24,180 bases of DNA, taken from positions 1 to 24,180 of IMG/VR virus record IMGVR_UViG_3300002835_001067. One strand, written 5' to 3'. Made by a program: the position numbers and the translations under genes. How positions within the stretch are numbered: the stretch's first letter is position 1; the number at the start of each line of letters is the position of its first letter. Below, one piece after another: positions 15,615 through 22,606 of the stretch. This stretch comes from a virus. The notes under the pieces are model-generated. The model saw nothing but the letters and a program-made list of their open reading frames with translations. It searched no databases and was not told the DNA's origin.

Positions 15615-16018
15615 TTCAGAAACTCCTTGATGTCGTCGTAGATGTCTTTACGAGCAGGGTTGTCCGACTCGAACTTCGTCCACCCGGCGTATCGCATCTC
15701 TGTCTCGGCACGGCGCAGCAGCTCGTAGGCTTTGTCAGCGTCTTTAGCGGTTGCATCCATCAGCTCTTTGTAGCTTTCTGCGGTCTGCTTCATGCAAAGA
15801 AACTCGTACATGGACACAGTTTTTCCTGTGCTGTCCTTGCTTCGTTGCGGTTGCACTAAATACCCAACTGGCTTTTCTGCTGGCAAGCCAAACCCCCGCT
15901 GAAGGTGCAACGCATGAACTTCTCCTCCGCCAATCTCATAGGCCAAGGTAATCGCTTCTTCTCTTGTTGGTTTGATGAATGTAACTATCTCTTGAATTTG
16001 TATCTGTCTTGTTGTCAT
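15611..16018 (-). CDS. Hypothetical protein (135 aa)
   Basis: Function not recognised. It begins MTTRQIQIQEIVTFIKPTR, has a Gly-rich GGGEVHALHL turn and a charged helical end finishing DDIKEFLK. The last six residues and the DNA beneath them nearly match the end of the gene at 16772-17404. A longer frame reaches 16147, but GGGGA lies 8 bases before the ATG at 16018, which also overlaps the previous stop as ATGA. Confidence 0.78.
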   Translation of the reverse strand: MTTRQIQIQEIVTFIKPTREEAITLAYEIGGGEVHALHLQRGFGLPAEKPVGYLVQPQRSKDSTGKTVSMYEFLCMKQTAESYKELMDATAKDADKAYELLRRAETEMRYAGWTKFESDNPARKDIYDDIKEFLK

Positions 16019-16407
16019 GCGTTCTTCCCCTTTAGTTTGGCTTCGATGGCGTGGGCAAATGCTTGATAGCTTTGCGGGGCGATCAACACACTGCCCCAAA
16101 TGTCTGCGGAAACAATGCCAATTTCTGCATCCGTCAGCCCAACCCACGGCTTGCTTGCTGGTGGTGCGGTGTAGAGTTGTTGTAAGTTTCTTATGTCACC
16201 CAAAAAATCTGGCTTGTGTAAATGCGCCGTTTTGTTCCAGCAGTCGTATTCGTCTAGCCATTCATACATCCACGCCACAGGCTCTTGTTCCGGCTGCGCC
16301 AGTGCTTGGCGTAGTGCTTCTGCGGCTTGATATACCTTCGGATGGTGTTCGCCTTTTTGCATCAAAGCCTCCAACGCCATCTCTGCTGCTTTGCGTAGTT
16401 CGTTCAT
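16015..16407 (-). CDS. Mosaic paralog A: PVAWMY / LTDAEI protein (130 aa)
   Basis: One of a family repeated in this window. Its modules are an N-terminal helix [15 protein letters not shown], an Ala/Gln-rich helix, then EPVAWMYEW, LYTAPPASKPW, GLTDAEI and a helical end AFAHAIEAKLK. I have met such proteins in Burkholderiales prophages, without known function. Its first 33 bases are identical to those of the gene at 17879-18310. Junctions on both sides are ATGA overlaps. Confidence 0.82.
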   Translation of the reverse strand: MNELRKAAEMALEALMQKGEHHPKVYQAAEALRQALAQPEQEPVAWMYEWLDEYDCWNKTAHLHKPDFLGDIRNLQQLYTAPPASKPWVGLTDAEIGIVSADIWGSVLIAPQSYQAFAHAIEAKLKGKNA

Positions 16408-16775
16408 TCTTGTTTCCTCGCTGCGGTTTCAATGGTGCAATTGTTCTCATAATCAAGAACGTCTTGCAATCGGTAACGTATTAGCCCGCCAATCTTCAAG
16501 TATCGAACGCCTTGTTTAAGTGAGCGATCACGCTCTAGCGTTGCGCCACTTATGCCCCAGCGAAGAGCAATATCTTCTTGCGTCAAAAATTGCTGTTTAG
16601 CCATATCAATAGCGGCGTTTTGCATCTCAAACAAACGCTGCTTCAACGAAGCAATTTCTGTTCTTGCTGCTTGCAAAAGTGTTGGTTCTGGCGGCAGCAG
16701 ACTGCCATCGGCGTCGAACCTGTGTGGCATACATACAGGGCACTGCTGCCAGTGTTCGCATTTGCATTGCTTCAT
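16404..16775 (-). CDS. Cys-rich N-terminus plus HTH protein (123 aa)
   Basis: The start MKQCKCEHWQQCPVC has four cysteines (C4, C6, C12, C15), a probable metal site. A coiled-coil stretch (ARTEIASLKQRLFEMQNA) follows, then a MerR/excisionase-like HTH: FLTQEDIALRWGISGATLER with the wing YLKIGGLIRYRLQDVLDYE. It is likely a DNA-binding regulator encoded in the middle of the accessory genes. The ATG at 16775 has AAGGAG 9 bases away; an open extension to 16865 lies out of frame within the neighbouring gene and is rejected. Confidence 0.82.
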   Translation of the reverse strand: MKQCKCEHWQQCPVCMPHRFDADGSLLPPEPTLLQAARTEIASLKQRLFEMQNAAIDMAKQQFLTQEDIALRWGISGATLERDRSLKQGVRYLKIGGLIRYRLQDVLDYENNCTIETAARKQE

Positions 16776-17404
16776 TTCAAAAACTCCTTGATGCCGTGGG
16801 CGGCTTCGATGGCTCGGGCAAACGGCTTGAGACGCATAAAAACGTCGCCTTTTGATTGCGACCATGCTTTCGCTATCTCCTCATCCGTCAGCGGCTCACG
16901 CGCTTGGGGGTGGTCATATAGTGGCTGACCATACGTGCCTTCATTTTCTTCCCATCGCCCATAATTGTTGACGCTGAAATACCCCACAGGCTCCTGCTGT
17001 GCTGGCTGCTCAAGTGCTGCCATGCGCTCTTCGACTTCGCGCACTGCGTCCTCAAAGAAGTATTGGCTGCTCCACTCGTAGCGGTCAGGCCCCAGCACCG
17101 CATCGCACAACTTGTCGATGATCTCGTCTCGGTGGTCGCGCTCTTGAATGAGTTGGTCAATCTGGCGGTCTTGCTCCTGCTCAGGCTGCTCAAGTGTTTG
17201 GTTTATTTCATCCACCCACACTTTTGTTATCGACTTGCCTTTTGGTCTGATGCTGTCAGACAACTTTTGTTGTGCGAGTGCTTCGCGGATGGCGGTGGTG
17301 GCTTTGTTCCACGCCTCTTCTGCCATTAATGTCATGTTGCCGGGATGTATTTCCTTCAACACCTCCAACGCTTGTTGCATTGCTGCTCTAGTTTTATCGT
17401 TCAT
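16772..17404 (-). CDS. Mosaic paralog B: coiled-coil / REPLTDEEI protein (210 aa)
   Basis: The longest of the paralogs. An N-terminal helix (AAMQQALEVLKEIHPGN) is followed by a charged coiled coil (QPEQEQDRQIDQLIQERDHR), then [32 protein letters not shown] and FARAIEAAHGIKEFLK. A 28-base block (16984-17011) that encodes EQPAQQEPV is repeated exactly at 18094-18121 in paralog D. Function unknown. The start overlaps the next stop upstream as ATGA. Confidence 0.83.
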   Translation of the reverse strand: MNDKTRAAMQQALEVLKEIHPGNMTLMAEEAWNKATTAIREALAQQKLSDSIRPKGKSITKVWVDEINQTLEQPEQEQDRQIDQLIQERDHRDEIIDKLCDAVLGPDRYEWSSQYFFEDAVREVEERMAALEQPAQQEPVGYFSVNNYGRWEENEGTYGQPLYDHPQAREPLTDEEIAKAWSQSKGDVFMRLKPFARAIEAAHGIKEFLK

Positions 17405-17628
17405 GCTGTTCCACCTTGGTCATAGGTTTCTGGATAGTCTGTGGACGGGTCTATGCCATCACGCTCGTCCCACAGTAACTTCTCATACCGTTCATCGGCT
17501 AACGCTTCTCGCAGGGCGTCCATTGCGGCGTCAATTTCTGCTGGTAGGCAGATCGCGTTTTCACCAATGCTTAACTTGTTAATTTCCTCTAACGCCTCCA
17601 GCGCCAGCTTCATTGCTTCTTTGCTCAT
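17401..17628 (-). CDS. Mosaic paralog C: short helical protein (75 aa)
   Basis: It carries only the N-terminal helical module of the family ([16 protein letters not shown]) plus [18 protein letters not shown] and a charged, Tyr-containing end ([12 protein letters not shown]); the PVAWMY and LTDEEI modules are absent. Function unknown. The ATG at 17628 has GAGGAG about 9 bases away and overlaps the next gene's stop as ATGA. An extension to 17787 is Arg/Pro-rich shadow sequence and is rejected. Confidence 0.78.
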   Translation of the reverse strand: MSKEAMKLALEALEEINKLSIGENAICLPAEIDAAMDALREALADERYEKLLWDERDGIDPSTDYPETYDQGGTA

Positions 17629-17882
17629 GTGTTCTTCTCCTCGTTGAATTTTCTGAGCAGACACTCGTAGTGTGCTGGCCCCCATGTGTGGCATCCGGGG
17701 CCGTGTGTGCCGATGCGCTCTGAACGGTTCTGTTCCCATGTCAGGGCTTTGTTCAGGCGCTCGATCTCGATGGCCGCGTCTTGGCACAAACCAGTAAGCA
17801 ACGCATTGGCGCGTTGCGGTGTGCCGAAGTTGCCGGGGTAGTGTTCCTCTGGGTTGTTGAGGATTTCAGCCGGTGTGGTCAT
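17625..17882 (-). CDS. Small phage protein with HGPGCHTWG motif (85 aa)
   Basis: The N-terminal half reads [20 protein letters not shown], followed by a helix ([20 protein letters not shown]) and the Cys/His-rich block [18 protein letters not shown]. The clustered His and Cys could bind a metal, but this is untested. I recognise the block from other betaproteobacterial phage-type proteins with no known function. AAAGGA lies 6 bases before the ATG, which overlaps the stop of paralog D as ATGA. Confidence 0.8.
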   Translation of the reverse strand: MTTPAEILNNPEEHYPGNFGTPQRANALLTGLCQDAAIEIERLNKALTWEQNRSERIGTHGPGCHTWGPAHYECLLRKFNEEKNT

Positions 17883-18310
17883 GTGTTTCCTTTCGTAATG
17901 CCGTGGGCGGCTTCAACACCATCAATGATGTCAGCGGGTGATTTAGATTCGCGCACAATTTGCAAACGCTTTTCTGGCGTCAGCGGCTCACGCGCTCGGG
18001 GGTGGGTGTAAAGTGGTGTTACAGAGGGGTCATCAAATGGGTCACCGTATTCAATCTGTTCGCACTCACCGTCACTGTTAACATACATCCACGCCACAGG
18101 CTCCTGCTGTGCTGGCTGCTCTGCAATGGCTTCTCGCAGGGCGGTGATGGCTGCGGCAATCTTCTGCACATCAGCGTCCATCGCGGCATGGCGTTGCGGT
18201 TTGTAGCCCGCCATCGCGGCATGAAACTGATGTGCCTCGGCTTGCGCGGAGTCGTATCCTATCTCCAGCGCCTCCAGCGCCATCTCTGCTGCTTTGCGTA
18301 GTTCGTTCAT
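17879..18310 (-). CDS. Mosaic paralog D: PVAWMY / PLYTHP protein (143 aa)
   Basis: Starts [16 protein letters not shown] like paralog A, then a divergent helix, [37 protein letters not shown] and [11 protein letters not shown]. It combines the start of A with the central block of B. Function unknown. The ATG follows GGAG by 7 bases; that site lies within the last codons (GVEE) of the gene upstream, giving a coupled ATGA junction. Confidence 0.83.
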   Translation of the reverse strand: MNELRKAAEMALEALEIGYDSAQAEAHQFHAAMAGYKPQRHAAMDADVQKIAAAITALREAIAEQPAQQEPVAWMYVNSDGECEQIEYGDPFDDPSVTPLYTHPRAREPLTPEKRLQIVRESKSPADIIDGVEAAHGITKGNT

Positions 18311-18513
18311 TCTTCAACTCCGATCATTGCTAAAAAATCTTCACGATAAAGTTCTTCAAGTTTCTTGGCGAATTCTTTATCACCAAACTGGTGAGTCCAT
18401 ACAGGATGCCCGAGCCGCTTTTCAACATCGGCGTGGAAGTCGCCGAACTGACATGCCAGTTTACCAGTGAACCCCGTAATGACTATTGCTTGTTCTTTAG
18501 AGAGTTTCTTCAT
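18307..18513 (-). CDS. Small phage protein, AT-rich block (68 aa)
   Basis: The sequence MKKLSKEQAIVITGFTGKLA followed by DFHADVEKRLGHPVWTHQF and [14 protein letters not shown] is a pattern seen in many phages of unrelated hosts; no function is known to me. It ends GVEE like the next two genes upstream, with nearly identical DNA at the junction. Base composition is visibly lower in GC than the replication genes. Confidence 0.82.
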   Translation of the reverse strand: MKKLSKEQAIVITGFTGKLACQFGDFHADVEKRLGHPVWTHQFGDKEFAKKLEELYREDFLAMIGVEE

Positions 18514-18836
18514 TCTTCAACTCCGAAATGTTCTTTTACGGTTGCCACAGCATCAAGGATCCCGCGATCCCAAGCATTATGATTAGCACCACCCAATTCC
18601 CAGCCCTCTATTTCAACAACAAATTTCTGTTCGTCGGTGTTTAACATGACATTGACACATTCCCGAATAATCAACTCGGCGAACTTTTCGTGAAATTGTT
18701 CGTGCCAACCGATGTGCCCATCCTCCCAAATCTTTCCAGGAGTCTTGCTTCTCACAGGTGGAGTATAAACTTCATTCACATATTCTCCAGCCTGTTTAGC
18801 AAGTTCTTTAATTCGTTCTTTAATTCGTTCGTTCAT
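18510..18836 (-). CDS. Tandem paralog 1 ending HFGVEE (108 aa)
   Basis: Starts MNERIKERIKELAKQAGEYV, has HEQFHEKFAELIIRECVNV in the middle and ends TVKEHFGVEE. The start, the (L/I)I(I/V)REC segment and the end are shared with the gene at 18833-19069, which shows an ancestral duplication with divergent middles. The family occurs in many phages without known function. AT-rich. The start overlaps the upstream stop as ATGA. Confidence 0.82.
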   Translation of the reverse strand: MNERIKERIKELAKQAGEYVNEVYTPPVRSKTPGKIWEDGHIGWHEQFHEKFAELIIRECVNVMLNTDEQKFVVEIEGWELGGANHNAWDRGILDAVATVKEHFGVEE

Positions 18837-19069
18837 TCTTCCACTCCGAAATGTTGTTTGATTGCCTTATGAATTAAATAACTTCTATCTGCGTTTTTCA
18901 TATTATGTTGTCTGGCAATGGCAGCACACTCCCGAACAATCAACTCGATCAGCCCATCTACTTCTTCACGATACATAAAGTAATGGTCATCCTCAATCGT
19001 TTCACCATAAGAGTCGAAATAGTCTCGGCAATAGTGTTGCTTTAGATATGCTTCAATTCGTTCGTTCAT
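18833..19069 (-). CDS. Tandem paralog 2 ending HFGVEE (78 aa)
   Basis: Shares MNERI at the start, ELIVREC in the middle and KQHFGVEE at the end with the adjacent 108-residue protein, but is shorter and has a Tyr/Asp-rich N-terminal part (CRDYFDSYGETIEDDHYFM). Function unknown. GC content in the sample 18841-18900 is 20 of 60 bases, far below the replication genes. The ribosome site is weak and translation probably depends on the ATGA overlap with the gene upstream. Confidence 0.82.
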   Translation of the reverse strand: MNERIEAYLKQHYCRDYFDSYGETIEDDHYFMYREEVDGLIELIVRECAAIARQHNMKNADRSYLIHKAIKQHFGVEE

Positions 19070-19344
19070 TTTACCGTCTTCAAATACTCGTTGACTGCTT
19101 TTTGGATAACAACTTCGATTTCATCAAACATTTTTTGAATATTATCGGGTAACGCTTTATAATACCCCATTTCCCAAAGAATACGGTCGTCTTTCCAGTA
19201 GTTATAAACATTCAATATTCCTTTATTTGGAATATGGTAGAACCGTCCAAAACCTGGAATTTCTTCGTCACCTTCCCACTCCCTTGCCTGAGGACATTCA
19301 AGGTATGCTTCGTAGCAAATTTCATGTAGTTTTTTAGCGTTCAT
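19066..19344 (-). CDS. Hypothetical AT-rich gene (92 aa)
   Basis: Function not recognised. The protein has many aromatic and acidic residues: MNAKKLHEICYEAYLECPQA, then GRFYHIPNKGILNVYNYWKD and a helical end FDEIEVVIQKAVNEYLK. GC in 19081-19140 is 18 of 60 bases. GGAG lies 7 bases before the ATG at 19344, so this is preferred to an ATG at 19356. It is the first gene of the AT-rich block in the direction of transcription. Confidence 0.8.
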   Translation of the reverse strand: MNAKKLHEICYEAYLECPQAREWEGDEEIPGFGRFYHIPNKGILNVYNYWKDDRILWEMGYYKALPDNIQKMFDEIEVVIQKAVNEYLKTVK

Positions 19345-19368
19345 TTCGATCTCCAATCAATCACTCCG

Positions 19369-19548
19369 TTATTTTTTCCCCCGCATCCACGGCGGCGGTA
19401 GGTCAGACCCATGTTCATCCTCGCCACCCGTGTGACGGCTATCCCATTTGTCGCTGGCCCATGCCAGCACGAACAGCAAGCCAGCACCGCATACGACAAA
19501 GACCACGAACGCGCCGATGGCCCACAGGCCAAGATCAAACCAGTTCAT
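19369..19548 (-). CDS. Single-span membrane protein (59 aa)
   Basis: One hydrophobic helix (LWAIGAFVVFVVCGAGLLFV, about residues 9-28) with a short N-terminus and a hydrophilic tail ending DLPPPWMRGKK. It probably sits in the inner membrane; a role in lysis or superinfection control is possible but unproven. The ATG at 19548 has GGGGGGA 8 bases before it and overlaps the stop of the small gene at 19545 as ATGA. Confidence 0.75.
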   Translation of the reverse strand: MNWFDLGLWAIGAFVVFVVCGAGLLFVLAWASDKWDSRHTGGEDEHGSDLPPPWMRGKK

Positions 19549-19703
19549 AAGAAAATCCCCCCTAAGATAAAGCCGATGGCAAAAATGCACGCCACCCACA
19601 GGTACGGCTCAGACCAGTGAGCCTCCGGTTCAAACCGGATGAAGTGCCCGTAGGCTTCGCGGCTGGTGCGGGAAAATCTAAGTGTCTGGTTGCTGTTGTT
19701 CAT
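19545..19703 (-). CDS. Small C-terminal-anchored membrane protein (52 aa)
   Basis: A very short gene: MNNSNQTLRFSRTSREAYGH, FIRFEPEAHWSEPY, then a hydrophobic end LWVACIFAIGFILGGIFL (about 35-52). It looks like a tail-anchored membrane peptide and is paired with the membrane gene that follows, whose ribosome site it encodes. GGGGA is 9 bases before the ATG. The gene overlaps the end of the winged-helix-like gene by 26 bases. Pairs of small overlapping membrane genes are a known form of phage lysis modules, but no spanin or holin signature is decisive. Confidence 0.7.
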   Translation of the reverse strand: MNNSNQTLRFSRTSREAYGHFIRFEPEAHWSEPYLWVACIFAIGFILGGIFL

Positions 19704-19974
19704 AGTCTAGTTTCCCCTTGCATATTAACACTTGAATGTCGCAGGGCTTCACTTGCTCCTGCGGGGTGTAGAAAGTCTGATCTCTCAGACCGGGCCTAGC
19801 GGTGAGCAATCCTTGCTCAGTCAGCATCTTTAATGCCCCGGCGTACACCGGAACCGAGAACTCAGGGTGCGCCTTGTGTAGCATGGAACACGTAACTGGC
19901 ACCTCCCATACCGGGATGAGTTCTAGTAGCCAGTCAACGATCTGCGCTTTACGCAGGGACTTCGGGAACGTCAT
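19678..19974 (-). CDS. Winged-helix-like small protein (98 aa)
   Basis: It resembles a winged-helix domain: AQIVDWLLELIPVW, VTCSMLHKAHPEFSV, then VYAGALKMLTEQGLL as recognition-type helix and TARPGLRDQTFYT as wing. Likely a DNA-binding regulator, though no family can be named by eye. Its ATG follows directly on the stop codon of the upstream gene (TAAATG). Confidence 0.72.
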   Translation of the reverse strand: MTFPKSLRKAQIVDWLLELIPVWEVPVTCSMLHKAHPEFSVPVYAGALKMLTEQGLLTARPGLRDQTFYTPQEQVKPCDIQVLICKGKLDYEQQQPDT

Positions 19975-20304
19975 TTAGTAATCCTCTTCATAGGCTTCAA
20001 TAAGTTTCTTTACGGCTCCCGTTGGGCGGGCGCGGACAACCTGTTGCAGTACATAGTCCGGGTTCATGTCGAACAGGTCGCAACACCACAGGAAGCTACC
20101 CGGGTGTTTCTCGGCGCTGGTGATCCAGCGGATCGTGTTGCGTAGGTCAGCGTCCCCCACATCCGTAGGGTCAGGTATTACAGGGCGCTTTCTGCGCTTG
20201 ACCATAGCACGGATGTCGCTGGCGGCTTGGGCCATAACGGCGGCCCATAGTTTGATGTACGGCTCTGCATCAAACCCCGCTGTGACTGATCGGTTCCGTC
20301 TCAT
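19975..20304 (-). CDS. Conserved phage protein (109 aa)
   Basis: I recognise the pattern but no function: YIKLWAAVMAQAASDIRA, DLRNTIRWITSAEKHPGSF, LWCCDLFDMNPDYVLQ. Similar proteins in phages predict an all-helical fold and often lie in early operons near transcription regulators. The start overlaps the stop of the gene upstream by 4 bases (ATGA). Confidence 0.78.
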   Translation of the reverse strand: MRRNRSVTAGFDAEPYIKLWAAVMAQAASDIRAMVKRRKRPVIPDPTDVGDADLRNTIRWITSAEKHPGSFLWCCDLFDMNPDYVLQQVVRARPTGAVKKLIEAYEEDY

Positions 20305-20597
20305 CCGAACGCCCTTTCTACTGACCGCTTGGCGATGCGCTGAATGTCATCGTCGAACAAGGCTACCAACTGCGCCAGGATACCTTTAGCATCCGCCCTC
20401 CCTTCCGCCGTCCGAGCACGCCCGGCAAGCCGCAAGAGATCGGCGACAACATCAGACCCCACCTCGTCATGCAGCACGAGTTCTTCTGCAACCGTAGGGT
20501 CGGACGTAATCATCCATAGGTACTCCACCTCGGCTTTGAGCGCCCGTTCGCGGCGCTCCTCGCGCTCTTCACGCGTCTGATAAAAGTTCATCGACAT
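20301..20597 (-). CDS. Helical hypothetical protein (98 aa)
   Basis: Function not recognised. It begins MSMNFYQTREEREERRERAL, a highly charged helix, and continues with VAEELVLHDEVGSDVVADLL and DDDIQRIAKRSVERAF. GAGGG lies 7 bases before the ATG at 20597, which is preferred over an ATG at 20636; it still overlaps the gene upstream by 29 bases. Confidence 0.72.
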   Translation of the reverse strand: MSMNFYQTREEREERRERALKAEVEYLWMITSDPTVAEELVLHDEVGSDVVADLLRLAGRARTAEGRADAKGILAQLVALFDDDIQRIAKRSVERAFG

Positions 20598-20805
20598 TCC
20601 AGTTCCCTCTATTGAATACCCAGTATGTATCATCATTTATCTTACGCCCTATTCGCTCGTCTCGGAAGCCGTCCGGTGCCACTATAAGCACCGCCAGTTT
20701 CTCTTTGATCGGGCTAGGGATATCGTCGAACGAATATGTATCCGTCGTGTATCGCCGTATCAGGCCCCATGAATCTCCCTCTCGGTACACTCGCACTAGC
20801 GCCAT
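20569..20805 (-). CDS. Small phage protein (78 aa)
   Basis: A compact alpha/beta-looking protein: MALVRVYREGDSWGLIRR, FDDIPSPIKEKLAVLIVAP, then IGRKINDDTYWVF. I have seen the combination of PxxIKxKLAxL and IGxRxxDDxxWV in phage proteins, with no known role. TAGGAG, which includes the stop codon of the DUF3150-like gene, is its ribosome site, so the two are coupled. Confidence 0.78.
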   Translation of the reverse strand: MALVRVYREGDSWGLIRRYTTDTYSFDDIPSPIKEKLAVLIVAPDGFRDERIGRKINDDTYWVFNRGNWNVDELLSDA

Positions 20806-20813
20806 GTTTTCTC

Positions 20814-21671
20814 CTACCAGTTGAACTTGCCAAGGATGTCCTCCACTTGAGATTTAACGTCTGAACGGATCGCATCATTCTTGCGCAGCTCCTCCGGCGA
20901 TACACCAAGGAGCGTGCGCTCTACTGCCTTACGCGCAGACTCAAGCTCCGTGTCGTTAGTGACATTTGTCTCCCGCAATAGGTCACATACTTCAAGCGCG
21001 TTCTCTACCAGTGTATCACGGAACACTTTGTTTTTACCATCACCATCTGCACCGAGCCTGTCGGCCATCTTATCCAGGACCGACTTGAGGCGCGCCCAAT
21101 GCTCACGGTTCACGGCATCTACGCGGCGGGCGTACTCGGCTTCGTACTGTTCCCGAAGTTCGCGCGCAATGTCGTCCGCAATATCTACACGGAAGTCCCC
21201 CACTTCAGGCACCGGGGTGAACGCGTAACGGATGCCGAACTTACCCGCTACTTCATGGTCGGAAGGGAACTCGCTACGATCGAACATCGCCCCCAGCTTG
21301 AAGGCTTGCGCGCTAATCAATGTCGGGTACATCGTCACGAAGTCAGCTACCATGCGGTCGAACTCGATTTTCTTATCATCCAGCTTACGCTTGAAATCAA
21401 GGAACTGCGCCGTACTAATAAGACGCGCCCCGCTATCAGACCACGGTACCGTGGAGGACGCAAGCCAGTTACGAATCTCCGCCGCCAGCTTGTTGATACT
21501 GGTCAAGCGGGGGTCGTCGGCCAATAGGTTCTTCTGCACTTGAGCCGCCCGCTTGGATGCGGCCTTGGCGTTGGTCAGCTCCTCCGATTCCTTCTTGGCG
21601 ATCTTCTTGGCAGACCAACACGATATCGTAACCTCAACCAACATGGCCGAGGATGCAAGTGACACAGTCAT
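20814..21671 (-). CDS. DUF3150-like protein (285 aa)
   Basis: The pattern fits DUF3150: VEVTISCWSAKKIAKKESEE, QKNLLADDPRLTSINKLAAE, VPWSDSGARLI, MYPTLISAQAFKLGAMFD, FPSDHEVAGKFGIRYAF and PVPEVGDFRVDI. The C-terminal half is helical. In other phages and bacteria DUF3150 genes lie next to a MoxR/CobS-like AAA+ ATPase and a VWA protein, which suggests a chaperone-like complex. Here the VWA gene is 935 bases upstream and no AAA+ gene is in the window. Start and preceding stop share a base (TAATG); AAGGAG is 8 bases away. Confidence 0.78.
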   Translation of the reverse strand: MTVSLASSAMLVEVTISCWSAKKIAKKESEELTNAKAASKRAAQVQKNLLADDPRLTSINKLAAEIRNWLASSTVPWSDSGARLISTAQFLDFKRKLDDKKIEFDRMVADFVTMYPTLISAQAFKLGAMFDRSEFPSDHEVAGKFGIRYAFTPVPEVGDFRVDIADDIARELREQYEAEYARRVDAVNREHWARLKSVLDKMADRLGADGDGKNKVFRDTLVENALEVCDLLRETNVTNDTELESARKAVERTLLGVSPEELRKNDAIRSDVKSQVEDILGKFNW

Positions 21672-22273
21672 TATGCTTCTCCTTCTTCAGTTAAAAAGTC
21701 CATCTCAGTAGCCTCGCAGTATTCAACGAACGATTCCTCGCTGGTCAGATGGTCATACTCCTGCATCAGCGCGTCGTAGATACCGCTCGCATAGTCTTTC
21801 GCCGCGTCCAGCATGGCGTCTTCCATCTCCCATAGGCTTATGCCCTCCAGCAAGGTGCCGATCGTAGCCCCCATGAGCACGCCAGAGTCCACGATATAGT
21901 CGTCGTCCCACATATCGGCGAAGCCGCTTGAGCGCATCTGCATACGGCCCGATGTGTAAATCTCCATCCGGCGGCCTACGCACCCGATACGCACTAGCTC
22001 ATAGAGCAAGAACCAATCCGGCTTTTCCTGTAGGTTGTTGCCCTCAATGAACTTCGGTATATCGACAAGCCCGCTCCACGCCGCGCCATCCCCTTGTGAA
22101 TAGAACCCGGAGAACTCGATGTCATCTACACGGAATCCTAACGGCAGCGCGTCCGTTTTCGATTCCTCATATACGGTGTCCCACCAGCAATGCGACGGCT
22201 CATGGGCAAGCCACTTGTAATACTCGGCGTCGAACTGGCGCGGGTGTTTCAGTTTAAGCTCATGGATATTCAT
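21671..22273 (-). CDS. Conserved phage protein with SGFYSQGDGAA motif (200 aa)
   Basis: The protein has the block WDTVYEESKTDALPLGFRVD, then DIEFSGFYSQGDGAAWSGLV, a motif that I know from many phage hypothetical proteins, and an acidic helical C-terminal part. The function is unknown. GGGG lies 7 bases before the ATG at 22273; an ATG at 22288 would lie inside the previous gene with poorer spacing. It sits between the VWA and DUF3150-like genes, so it may belong to the same complex. Confidence 0.8.
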   Translation of the reverse strand: MNIHELKLKHPRQFDAEYYKWLAHEPSHCWWDTVYEESKTDALPLGFRVDDIEFSGFYSQGDGAAWSGLVDIPKFIEGNNLQEKPDWFLLYELVRIGCVGRRMEIYTSGRMQMRSSGFADMWDDDYIVDSGVLMGATIGTLLEGISLWEMEDAMLDAAKDYASGIYDALMQEYDHLTSEESFVEYCEATEMDFLTEEGEA

Positions 22274-22605
22274 AGCATCCCCTTCCATACCGCAGGTGAT
22301 ATTGCATTGGCCGCCTTAGCTTCCGTGTCAGCCTCGAAACTTTGACGCACTGCGTCACGCCATGCAGTCGCTTCCTCACGGGTCAGCATCGTGGCGTCGA
22401 ACATCGGTATGCGCCCCGACGATACTTCTACGGGCGGCACATCGAACATTTCTATGTAGGCGAACTTCTCACGCTCCGTGTACCCGGATTCGGTGTATAG
22501 CTGCGCCTTGGTCAGCAAGGTCTGCAACTTATGCGCTTCGGCCAGCGGTAGCAGGATGGACAAGTTCCATGTCATCCGGATAACCGCCATCGGTTCGGAC
22601 TTCAT
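22270..22605 (-). CDS. Hypothetical protein in VWA/DUF3150 operon (111 aa)
   Basis: Function not recognised. It begins MKSEPMAVIRMTWNLSILLP with a helical part (LAEAHKLQTLLTKAQLY), then VPPVEVSSGRIPMFDATML and a helical end. GGAGG lies 7 bases before the ATG; the gene starts one base after the VWA stop and overlaps the next gene as ATGA. Tight coupling hints at a shared job with the VWA protein. Confidence 0.75.
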   Translation of the reverse strand: MKSEPMAVIRMTWNLSILLPLAEAHKLQTLLTKAQLYTESGYTEREKFAYIEMFDVPPVEVSSGRIPMFDATMLTREEATAWRDAVRQSFEADTEAKAANAISPAVWKGML

Positions 22606-22606
22606 C

